Source: JARRPM01 sp963792815
GTDB taxonomy: Bacteria; Pseudomonadota; Gammaproteobacteria; Pseudomonadales; Halieaceae
NCBI GenBank assembly: GCA_963792815.1
Contig: CAWBXR010000006.1
Location: forward strand, 124,001 to 188,000
Reading direction: 5' to 3'
Length of the DNA: 64,000 nt
The position numbers and the translations under genes are program-made. The notes under the pieces were generated by a model that was given only the letters and a program-made list of their open reading frames with translations, was not told where the DNA came from and did no database searches. Of the stretch, positions 30,183-37,726 are shown in pieces (the first letter of the stretch is position 1; each line of letters opens with the position of its first letter).

Positions 30183-30671
30183 TTACCAGCAGTCGCGGGG
30201 GCTCTCCGACAGGGTACCGCTGACGGCCCGGAGCCCGAGCCTGGACAGGGAAAATGCCATGCAACGGCGATCTCCCGCCTGCCGGTTCACCGGCACCGCC
30301 CGGGCACCGAGGTATTCACCCTCATCCAGCTCGAGCTGAATCCGGTAGGCCGCGGTTTGGGGGTTGGACGCGCCGCCCTGGTTGTCGACGTGGTAGGGGT
30401 CCGACAGCCCGATGGCACCCAGGCTGAGAGCGTAGTGCTTGTTGTTGGCAAAGTACTGCTCCTGGCGGGCGATCACTTCCAGCAAGGTGGCCCTGGCAGC
30501 CGCCCTGGTGCTCTTCAGAACCGCCTGTTGATAAGTCGGCAGGGCGACGAAGAACAGAATGCCGGCGACTGCCAGCGCCACCATCATTTCCAACAGGCTG
30601 AATCCCGACTGCTCCTGCGAGTTCACGGTTTCCGGCGCCGGACGACCCCGGGATTTCATCCAGGGCGACAT
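30183..30671 (-). CDS. pilE: PilE-like minor pilin, copy B
   Basis: 162 residues from ATG at 30671, which overlaps the stop of pilY1 B (TGATG). Prepilin cleavage at SG-FSLLEMMVALAVAGILFFVALPTYQQAVLKSTR with Glu5. It keeps the ARQEQYFANNKHYALSLGAIG region typical of PilE-like minor pilins. It has two cysteines near the C-terminus. Clearly diverged from copy A at 23.6-24.1 kb. Last gene of operon B. Confidence 0.9.
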   Translation of the reverse strand: MSPWMKSRGRPAPETVNSQEQSGFSLLEMMVALAVAGILFFVALPTYQQAVLKSTRAAARATLLEVIARQEQYFANNKHYALSLGAIGLSDPYHVDNQGGASNPQTAAYRIQLELDEGEYLGARAVPVNRQAGDRRCMAFSLSRLGLRAVSGTLSESPRDCW

Positions 30672-33079
30672 CAGAAGGTGTCCACCTCTTCCTCCCGCCA
30701 ATAGCTTCGCCAGCGGGTTCTGGCAGAGTCCGGGAGCAATGACGCGTCCCCGAATCCTGCACCGGGAATCAGGACCTGGTCGTAAAAGGGCAGCACATCT
30801 CCCTGCAGGCCGGGACCTATGTTCCTGAAAAGATCACGCCCCGCCTGCGCAGTGTCATCCCCATCCGCGGGAGTAAGCTGCCCCGGTGGCGGCAGTGCGG
30901 GGGCGCCGGTGCCCAGGGTAACCCCGTATGCGCGACTGGAACCCGGGGCTGGGGCGCAATCCGGCGGGCTGTCCTCCCCGGTGTCCACAACGCCGGGAAC
31001 ATAACTGGTAAACAGCACCGTCCCGCTGCTGACCAGCGGCGCCGAGAGTCCCTTTTCGCCCGGCGCCTGCAATTCGAGCTTCCAACCCGGCGTGAGGTCG
31101 GCTGCAATACAGTTTGCTTCAGCGGACGAGAGGCAGGCGCCGGCCGCCTCCACAAGGTCCTCATGGTCAATGCCGCTCCCCGCCGACATTGGATCCTCAC
31201 GCTCTATTCCCGCAGTTTTCCTGTCTTTCAACAGGTAGGCAAAGTTGCGCACCTGCATTTCCAGGGGTGCAGCCCGGTTGCCCGAGACGATCAGTACACC
31301 GTCGTAGTCGCCGGCCGCATCCCGGCTATGGACTACATCCGGCGGATGAAAAAAGCGCCGGTCCGCAGCGCCCGTACCTCCCAGTGAGGCCAGCCGGGCA
31401 AGATACCAGTTGGCTTCATCCGTGGTAGCGGTATCGGGCTGGCGATGCCGGTGCTCGGTCAATTCAAGGCGCCACACATTGCCGCCGCTATCCCCCACGT
31501 AGGCGCGGTCATCCACGCCGTTGCGGTCTGCGTCGATCACACTCAGGGCCGAGGGAATACTGTCGGTCAGGTCCTGCGCATAAAATACTCCTTCAGCCGA
31601 GGTGGTTACGGCACCGTCTCCGGGCCCCACCGCCCGCCATACCAGGCTGCCATCCGCAGCGTTCACCACATAGACTGCGTTGCCGATGGGGTCGCTGCCA
31701 GCGCCTGCGTCCTTACCGGCGCGCTCGTTCCCCGCCCAGCCGCCGTTATAGCCACCGCCAAACAGCAGCACTGTGGTCGGCGCATCCTCGCCCAGATCCA
31801 GCCTGGCTACCCTGGGCGTGGAAAAGGTCAGTGCCAGTTGTTCGAATCCCGGGGTCCTGTAGTCGATAGACCACCGATACCGGGGGTCGTCAGGATCGCT
31901 CATGTCGAAGGCGTAGAGTCCGCGCCCACCGCGCCGCTGGCCAATCACCACCAGAACAGAATCCCCGTCTTCAGTTTCGATGGTGCCGTCGCCATTGCGA
32001 TCCTCCATTACCGCAACCGCTTCCCCATCCAGGCCGTAGGGGTGAGATTGCATGTCTGTGCCCCCATTGCCAGCCAGCGTCGACTGCATGGGGAGCAACT
32101 CCAGGGGAATGAAGGCCCAGGTCTCCTGGCCCGACTCCGCACCGGCGGGAGTGGTATTGCGCAGCAGGTGAAATACACCGTCGTTGGTGCCGAAGAAAAT
32201 GCGAATATCCGGGTTGTCGGCGCTGTAGCCGCCGCGCCGGGCGCCATAATTTATCGCCAGCGGCCTGGAGTGCAGGAGGTCGCCAAGCAGCCATGGCCTC
32301 GACTCGTAGCGGTCGCCGTCAGCGTCTTCGTCATAGCTGTCCTGGCCCCGGATCCAGCGCATCAGGTCAAGTCCATCGGGCTCAGGCAGCATCCGGGTCG
32401 GATCGAGATACGGCGCAAGTGCAGCGAACCCTGCAGGTGATGCGTCAAAAGGCAGCAGCTCCCCCGGCTGATCCGGATCCAGGGTATACAACTGCCTCGC
32501 ACCGGGCTCAGCGTTGCCGTCGCCAGTCGAACTGGCCAGGAACCCGGGAACCTGCTGCCCCGCCCCACCCCGGGTCACCGACCGGCCGTCCCGTCCGGGC
32601 ACCTCCTGCCGGTCTGAATCGAACGCCAGCACGTCATCACCCAGGGGGTCGGTCCAGAAGGTCAGGGCATCGGGCAGGATCTGCCCGTCTCGGGGGGATA
32701 TCGCGGCCCTGCCGGAGGGGGCGGCGGCCACGATATCCTGCATTTGCGAACCTGCCGAATCGGCGCCAGTACCCGTCGGCGCGGCAATTTTCAGCTTCTT
32801 GATGTTGCCCTCCCAAAGTGGCCAGGGTTCCGGCTGGAACAGGGCGAAATAGATATCCTCGCTCGAGCCACTCTCACCCGGTGCAGCCAGCGGCACTGAA
32901 GCCGCCACCAGGCTCCCGGGCGCAAAAACCGTGTCTCCGGGGCCGGTCGTCGCAGAACAACTGCCGTCGGCAGTGCCGGCAAACCGGGCCAGGTAGATAT
33001 CGATATCATCCGCCCTCGGGCGGGTTGCTATGAGCCCGGCCAGGACCCCGTAAAGAGCGATGGTCAACAGCAGTTTCAT
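30671..33079 (-). CDS. pilY1: PilY1, copy B, intact but lacking the vWA domain
   Basis: 802 residues, against about 1,020-1,160 for PilY1 with a vWA domain. Signal peptide MKLLLTIALYGVLAGLIA...RADD. There is no DxSxS MIDAS motif; the protein goes straight into the region that precedes the C-terminal beta-propeller. Propeller landmarks are present: IFFGTNDGVFHLL, DRNGDGTIETEDGD (a calcium-type loop), GQRRGGRGLYAFDMSDPDDP and DADRNGVDDRAYVGDSGGNVW (the conserved calcium site of PilY1). The reading frame is unbroken. Its start overlaps the pilX stop by ATGA. The propeller is the part needed for pilus assembly, while vWA is linked to adhesion and surface sensing. Confidence 0.92.
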   Translation of the reverse strand: MKLLLTIALYGVLAGLIATRPRADDIDIYLARFAGTADGSCSATTGPGDTVFAPGSLVAASVPLAAPGESGSSEDIYFALFQPEPWPLWEGNIKKLKIAAPTGTGADSAGSQMQDIVAAAPSGRAAISPRDGQILPDALTFWTDPLGDDVLAFDSDRQEVPGRDGRSVTRGGAGQQVPGFLASSTGDGNAEPGARQLYTLDPDQPGELLPFDASPAGFAALAPYLDPTRMLPEPDGLDLMRWIRGQDSYDEDADGDRYESRPWLLGDLLHSRPLAINYGARRGGYSADNPDIRIFFGTNDGVFHLLRNTTPAGAESGQETWAFIPLELLPMQSTLAGNGGTDMQSHPYGLDGEAVAVMEDRNGDGTIETEDGDSVLVVIGQRRGGRGLYAFDMSDPDDPRYRWSIDYRTPGFEQLALTFSTPRVARLDLGEDAPTTVLLFGGGYNGGWAGNERAGKDAGAGSDPIGNAVYVVNAADGSLVWRAVGPGDGAVTTSAEGVFYAQDLTDSIPSALSVIDADRNGVDDRAYVGDSGGNVWRLELTEHRHRQPDTATTDEANWYLARLASLGGTGAADRRFFHPPDVVHSRDAAGDYDGVLIVSGNRAAPLEMQVRNFAYLLKDRKTAGIEREDPMSAGSGIDHEDLVEAAGACLSSAEANCIAADLTPGWKLELQAPGEKGLSAPLVSSGTVLFTSYVPGVVDTGEDSPPDCAPAPGSSRAYGVTLGTGAPALPPPGQLTPADGDDTAQAGRDLFRNIGPGLQGDVLPFYDQVLIPGAGFGDASLLPDSARTRWRSYWREEEVDTF

Positions 33080-33612
33080 GGCGCACCTCCTCCTGATTGT
33101 GTTGAAACGGGAACGCGCACGAGCACGCCCTGGGTAAGTGTCGCCCTGCCGATGCCGGCGGCGGCGCCGTCGTAGGCGACCTGTATCTCGAATTTCGCCA
33201 CCCGGTAGTGGACGGCGCTGCTGGCTTCGGCCTCCCCCATTGACGGCATCTCGCTCTGGGCGGGCGCGACCCTGGCGACAGACACTTCCAGGCTGCCGTC
33301 CCCGGGCAGGGCGCCGGGAGGAAGCTCGATCGTGTATTCGTCACAGGAGGGGTCGGGAGATCCCGCCCTACAGCGCCTGTCTCCCACGCTGCTGTCCAGC
33401 GAAATGCCGGTGGGGCTGTCCAGCACGGCATCCACCACCGCCAGCGCCTGCTGGAGTGCGGCGACCCTGCCCTCATCGTTGGTAGCCATGTGCAACTGCA
33501 GACGGTTGGTACCGGCGATGGTCATTGCAATGACTGTGAGCAGCAGGAGCACAAGCAGGGCTACCAGCAGTACAAGGCCCCGCTGGCCTGGACCGGCATG
33601 CGAAACTTTCAT
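33076..33612 (-). CDS. pilX: PilX-like minor pilin, copy B
   Basis: 178 residues. N-terminus PGQRGLVLLVALLVLLLLTVIAMTIAGTNRLQLHMATND: PilX-type prepilin with no Glu5. The rest is PilX-like (EGRVAALQQALAVVDAVLDSP). It overlaps pilW upstream and pilY1 downstream by four bases each, showing tight translational coupling. Confidence 0.88.
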   Translation of the reverse strand: MKVSHAGPGQRGLVLLVALLVLLLLTVIAMTIAGTNRLQLHMATNDEGRVAALQQALAVVDAVLDSPTGISLDSSVGDRRCRAGSPDPSCDEYTIELPPGALPGDGSLEVSVARVAPAQSEMPSMGEAEASSAVHYRVAKFEIQVAYDGAAAGIGRATLTQGVLVRVPVSTQSGGGAP

Positions 33613-34586
33613 GACTGAACGAAACCCCGGTTGCGCAACAAGACTGTGGTCTGGAACAGGCGCCGGTAGTAGGCGTCGAAGGCCGGTTCCACCCGTGTCT
33701 GGCCTAGCGAGTAAGATCGATCGTCGAGATAACCCGGGATGGGACGGACGCTGCGCACCAGCAGATAGATACGGGCTGCAACGGCCGATGCCAGTTCCGC
33801 GGCATCCGGCGCAAGCTCGAACCGGTCCGGCTGGGCATCGCCGTTGTCATCGATGCCGAATTCCAGTTGCAGGTTTTCTATTCCCTCCACCAGGCACTGG
33901 GCGGGCGCCATGCGATTGCTGGAGCGCCCCTGTCGCTTGCGGCACAGGGTGGGCACCTTATCTCCACTGGCGACAGAATAGTCGCGCAGGAAGAGCAACT
34001 GCGGGACGTACTCCCACAGTTCCGCAGCGGCAACCACGCCGTGACCACCGCGCTGCAGCCGCGCCGAACCCGGCCCGGCTACAGCGCGCAAATAGATCGC
34101 CTGTGGATCAATCGCGCCCCTGAGCTCTCCTGCCGCCAGCACCGGCGCGCTTACCGTACGCCGGATCAGCAACAGGTCGGTGCCCGCCAGGTGCTTGCCC
34201 GCCAGCCGGCAGTCATCCGGCAGGTTCCTGCCGCCACTGCCTGACTCCCCCGCGCGGTTCACGTCATTGACATGCTCGATGGGCGTAGCTGTGGCCATCA
34301 GGTAATCAAAGCAGGGGCTGCCTGATTCCAGCGATTCGAGCCCAGTGCCCGGCAGGCGAGTGGCGAGATAGCCCGCCATGGTGAGCTCGCGGGAAAGGTA
34401 ACGCAGCGCGTGGCGGCCGTTTTCCTGCAAGCGCGCCAGCTCCTGGGCCTCGAAGAAACTGCGTTTGCTGTAGAGCAACAGATTCATCGCCCCGAAGGAC
34501 AGCACCACACCCAGCGCCAGGGCAAGCAGCAGCTCCACCAGGGACAGCCCGCGATGTAACTCGAGCCGCCTGCCGGCCCCCGCCAT
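33609..34586 (-). CDS. pilW: PilW-like minor pilin, copy B
   Basis: 325 residues from ATG at 34586, which overlaps the pilV stop (TGATG); the longer open frame upstream is pilV read in another frame. Prepilin cleavage at RG-LSLVELLLALALGVVLSFGAMNLLLYSKRSFFEAQELARLQENGRHA with Glu5. It contains VEGIENLQLEFGIDDNGDAQPD, the PilW counterpart of the same region in copy A. Intact, unlike copy A. Confidence 0.9.
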   Translation of the reverse strand: MAGAGRRLELHRGLSLVELLLALALGVVLSFGAMNLLLYSKRSFFEAQELARLQENGRHALRYLSRELTMAGYLATRLPGTGLESLESGSPCFDYLMATATPIEHVNDVNRAGESGSGGRNLPDDCRLAGKHLAGTDLLLIRRTVSAPVLAAGELRGAIDPQAIYLRAVAGPGSARLQRGGHGVVAAAELWEYVPQLLFLRDYSVASGDKVPTLCRKRQGRSSNRMAPAQCLVEGIENLQLEFGIDDNGDAQPDRFELAPDAAELASAVAARIYLLVRSVRPIPGYLDDRSYSLGQTRVEPAFDAYYRRLFQTTVLLRNRGFVQS

Positions 34587-35137
34587 CACAGCTGGTCCCG
34601 CCCGATCCACGAGGTCATCTGCAGCCACTGCCGGGCGGCGGCATCCGGAGCGCTGCTGTCGTCCGCGCAAATACCCGGTTGCGACGGAAGGGACAGTCCC
34701 CGGAAGCCCTGCCAGGAGATCTGCACCGTGACCCGGCGCCCGCTGACAGCGACGCAGGCCCGCGGCTCCACAAGCCCGCCGGCCCCGCCGCCAGTGCTGG
34801 CTCCCCGCAGCGCCTGCTGCCATTGCCACAGGTCCCGGTCTTTGCGTTCCGCCGGCGAGCAACCGCCGAAGTTACAGTCTGAAGCGGGTGGCACCAGCGC
34901 CGCGCCACCGGTGTCGCCAATACCGGTTGTGGCGTAGGCCGCCAGGACGGTGCGGTTGGCCCGCAGGCGTTCGAGCAGGTCCATGGCAAGCGCTGCAGCC
35001 TGCGTGCGCTGCACTGCCTCGTGACCCAGTCTTTTGGCAGATATCTGCAGCTGGCCCAGGCCCAGGGTGCCGATCGACAGCACCAGCAGTGCGACGGCAA
35101 CCTCCACCAGGCCGGCACCACCCTGACGGGCGCCCAT
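34586..35137 (-). CDS. pilV: PilV-like minor pilin, copy B
   Basis: 183 residues from ATG at 35137 (MGARQGGAGLVEVAVALL), with GGAGG six bases upstream and overlapping the fimT stop. The prepilin cleavage is at GG-AGLVEVAVALLVLSIGTLG with Glu5 kept. The middle has PPASDCNFGGCSPAERKDRDLWQWQQAL, matching copy A where the same Asp-rich/Trp stretch occurs. Member of the tip complex. Confidence 0.88.
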   Translation of the reverse strand: MGARQGGAGLVEVAVALLVLSIGTLGLGQLQISAKRLGHEAVQRTQAAALAMDLLERLRANRTVLAAYATTGIGDTGGAALVPPASDCNFGGCSPAERKDRDLWQWQQALRGASTGGGAGGLVEPRACVAVSGRRVTVQISWQGFRGLSLPSQPGICADDSSAPDAAARQWLQMTSWIGRDQL

Positions 35138-35706
35138 CATCCACCTCCCGCCGGGCACTGCCCCTCTCCACGGGCAGCCCGGGGGCGCCCGACGCTGTTG
35201 AGCACAACAGTCCAGGGCCTGGCGAGGTAGCTCGCGGGGGGGCATATGAGCAGCGAGAGATTACGGCGGGACGAGCCATCCGGCAGATAGGTAATGAGCT
35301 CATCTGCGGCGCGGGTGCCCGCCAGGTTGCTGAGACTGTAACCCGGCGGGATCGCTTCGAATACCCGGAGTACTTCGTCTGACTCCGCGTCGACCACGGC
35401 GTCACGATTGGCATTGGTAAAAACGATCCAGCCGCCCGCCAGGACGCCGGCGCAGTCGGGCACTCCCGAAGTGGCCATCGCCGACGGGCACAGGGTTACC
35501 GGTGTATTGCGGAATACGGCTTCACTGCGCGCCAGGTTGATGGCATCCAGCAGGCGGCTGGTTTCGGCGCGAAGCGTGCTGCCATGGAGCAGCTGCCGCA
35601 TGGCGGGTGTTGCCAGCGTGACCGTGACGCTGAGAATCACCAGGGTGATCATCAGCTCAACCAGGGTCAGGCCCCAATAGGTGAATTTGCACGATATCCT
35701 GTCCAC
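35137..35706 (-). CDS. fimT: FimT/FimU (GspH)-like minor pilin, copy B
   Basis: 189 residues from GTG at 35706 with AGGAGGT six bases upstream. Prepilin cleavage at WG-LTLVELMITLVILSVTVTLATPAMRQLL with Glu5. The GspH/FimT body has SEAVFRNTPVTLCPSAMA and GGWIVFTNANRDAVVDAESDEVLRV. First gene of operon B, 105 bp downstream of the ispH stop, so it may share transcription with the ispH block. The same neighbourhood (minor pilins beside ispH) occurs in Pseudomonas. Confidence 0.9.
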   Translation of the reverse strand: MDRISCKFTYWGLTLVELMITLVILSVTVTLATPAMRQLLHGSTLRAETSRLLDAINLARSEAVFRNTPVTLCPSAMATSGVPDCAGVLAGGWIVFTNANRDAVVDAESDEVLRVFEAIPPGYSLSNLAGTRAADELITYLPDGSSRRNLSLLICPPASYLARPWTVVLNSVGRPRAARGEGQCPAGGG

Positions 35707-35811
35707 AGCAGTACCTCCTGCTGTAGCAAGTTATTAGCTGTGGGTCAGGGATTCCAGAAACTGCACCGAGATGGTGGAAGATGAACGAATGGGATCGGCG
35801 ATCCTGCGACG

Positions 35812-36762
35812 CTAGAGGTTTTTCACCTCGATCCGCAATTCCCGAGGCAGGGAAAAAGTGACGTTCTCAGGACGACCGGCAAGCTCAACCGCGTCGCTCG
35901 CGCCCAGGGCGCGCAACCCGTCCAGCACCTCGCGCACCAGCACCTCGGGAGCGGAGGCTCCCGCAGTCACGCCGATGCGGGATTTGCCCTCCAGCCAGCG
36001 GGGGTCGATATCGTCGGCACCATCGAGCAGATAGGCGTCGGCGCCCATGCGCTCCGCCAGCTCCCGCAGGCGATTGGAATTGGAACTGTTGGGAGAGCCC
36101 ACCACCAACACCAGGTCACAGTCCCCCGCGAGCTGCTTGACCGCGTCCTGCCGGTTCTGGGTGGCGTAGCAGATATCGTCCTTGCGCGGCCCCGTGATAC
36201 CCGGGAAGCGCTGGCGCAGGGCATCGATCACCCGGGCGGTGTCGTCCATGGACAGCGTGGTCTGGGTGACATAGGACAGTTTGTCCGGGTTGCGCACCAC
36301 CAGGGAGCCCACCTGCGCCTCATCTTCAACCAGGTAGATTTCGCCCCCGGGACGGCTGTCATACTGCCCCATGGTGCCTTCCACTTCGGGGTGGCCGCGG
36401 TGACCGATAAGTACGCACTCGCGCCCCTCCGCGCTGTAGCGGGCAACCTCTATATGCACTTTGGTCACCAGCGGGCAGGTGGCATCAAACACCCTGAGCC
36501 CGCGTCGATCCGCCTCTTTACGCACCGACTGGGGCACCCCGTGGGCGCTGAATATAACGATGCAATCATCGGGCACCTCGTCCAGCTCATCAACGAAGCG
36601 AGCGCCGCGGGCGCGCAGGTCCTCTACCACAAACTTGTTGTGCACCACCTCGTGGCGCACATAGATCGGGGCGCCAAACACCTCCAATGCCCGGTTGACG
36701 ATGTCGATCGCACGATCGACCCCGGCACAGAATCCCCGCGGGTTGGCAAGGCGCACGTCCAT
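35812..36762 (-). CDS. ispH: 4-hydroxy-3-methylbut-2-enyl diphosphate reductase
   Basis: 316 residues. Fe-S enzyme of the MEP pathway that makes IPP and DMAPP from HMBPP. The N-terminus LANPRGFCAGVDRAIDIVNRAL carries the first cluster cysteine; further cysteines are in FDATCPLVTKVH and CDLVLVVGSPNSSNS. Also seen are the conserved HEVVHN and GRATCQ-type ICYATQNRQ regions. Its start overlaps the fkpB stop (TGATG). Part of the conserved run murJ-ribF-ileS-lspA-fkpB-ispH. Confidence 0.97.
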   Translation of the reverse strand: MDVRLANPRGFCAGVDRAIDIVNRALEVFGAPIYVRHEVVHNKFVVEDLRARGARFVDELDEVPDDCIVIFSAHGVPQSVRKEADRRGLRVFDATCPLVTKVHIEVARYSAEGRECVLIGHRGHPEVEGTMGQYDSRPGGEIYLVEDEAQVGSLVVRNPDKLSYVTQTTLSMDDTARVIDALRQRFPGITGPRKDDICYATQNRQDAVKQLAGDCDLVLVVGSPNSSNSNRLRELAERMGADAYLLDGADDIDPRWLEGKSRIGVTAGASAPEVLVREVLDGLRALGASDAVELAGRPENVTFSLPRELRIEVKNL

Positions 36763-37217
36763 CAGTGCAGCTCCACCGGCTCGACCCGGTGCACCAGGAC
36801 ATCGAACAATATATTGCGGCCCGCCAGGGGGTGATTGAAATCTATGGTCACCTCCTGTTCATCAAACGCCACTATAAGGCCAGGCAGCTCACCGCCGCTG
36901 GCATCGGCAAATGAATACACCAGGCCGATCTCCAGTTCGCTGTCATCATCGAACTGCGAGCGCGGCAGGTAATGTACGTTGCTGTCGTTGGGCTGGCCGA
37001 AACCATCTTCCGGCGGCACGGTAAACATCCGGCGCTGGCCTGCGGACATGCCGAACAGCAGGCGTTCAAAGCCCGGCAGGAGGCTGCCATCGCCAACCAC
37101 GAAAGCAACCGGTTCGCCGCCAAAGTTGGAATCCACTTCCGAGCCATCCTCGAGACTCACGGAAAAATTCACGTAGACCCGGGTACCCTCGCTCACCGGC
37201 ACATCAATTATGGTCAT
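36762..37217 (-). CDS. fkpB: FKBP-type peptidyl-prolyl isomerase FkpB (SlpA-like)
   Basis: 151 residues from ATG at 37217 (MTIIDVPVSEGTRVYVNFSVSLEDGSEVDSNF). FKBP fold with the SlyD-like insert-in-flap region (GDGSLLPGFERLLFGMSAGQRRMFTVPPEDGFG, then VTIDFNHPLAGRNILFDV). Cytoplasmic prolyl isomerase and chaperone; its cellular substrates are unknown. It overlaps lspA by four bases and ispH by the TGATG junction, as in the usual operon. Confidence 0.94.
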   Translation of the reverse strand: MTIIDVPVSEGTRVYVNFSVSLEDGSEVDSNFGGEPVAFVVGDGSLLPGFERLLFGMSAGQRRMFTVPPEDGFGQPNDSNVHYLPRSQFDDDSELEIGLVYSFADASGGELPGLIVAFDEQEVTIDFNHPLAGRNILFDVLVHRVEPVELH

Positions 37218-37726
37218 TTCGGATTGATACCTCGTTCCACCGATGCTTCGGGTTCGCGGCCAAACAGGCTGTCCCAGATCATACAGGCCGCGCCCAGGCT
37301 GATCGCAGAATCGGCGATGTTGAATGCGGGAAAATAGCGCCCGCCGTAATGCACCGATATAAAGTCCACCACATGGCCCAATACGAGTCGGTCCCACACG
37401 TTGCCCAGCGCCCCACCCAGGATAAGCGCCAGTGCCAGCGCCAGCAGCCGCTGTTCCCGGGGCATCCGGTAGAGCCAGGCCACCAGCAGCGCGCTGATAA
37501 TCACCGCCACGGCGCTGAAGAAGTAGCGCTGCCAGCCCCCGGCATCGCTGAGGAAGCTGAACGCTGCCCCGGTGTTGTATTGCAGGGTCAGGTTGAACCA
37601 GGAAAATACCTCAACCGGCCGGCCATATTCCAGTGCACTCTCCGCCAGGCCCTTGGTCCACTGGTCCAGAATCACGACCAGTGCGGCGAGGCCGTACCAG
37701 CGTATTGCGTACCAGCCGTTACGCAT
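37214..37726 (-). CDS. lspA: Lipoprotein signal peptidase II
   Basis: 170 residues from ATG at 37726 (MRNGWYAIRWYGLAALVVILDQWTKGL), the start that overlaps ileS by eight bases. Four membrane segments. Catalytic aspartates in GNVWDRLVLGHVVDF and FNIADSAISLG. It removes signal peptides from prolipoproteins such as BamD and probably the sulfatase lipoprotein in this window. Inner membrane. Confidence 0.96.
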   Translation of the reverse strand: MRNGWYAIRWYGLAALVVILDQWTKGLAESALEYGRPVEVFSWFNLTLQYNTGAAFSFLSDAGGWQRYFFSAVAVIISALLVAWLYRMPREQRLLALALALILGGALGNVWDRLVLGHVVDFISVHYGGRYFPAFNIADSAISLGAACMIWDSLFGREPEASVERGINPK

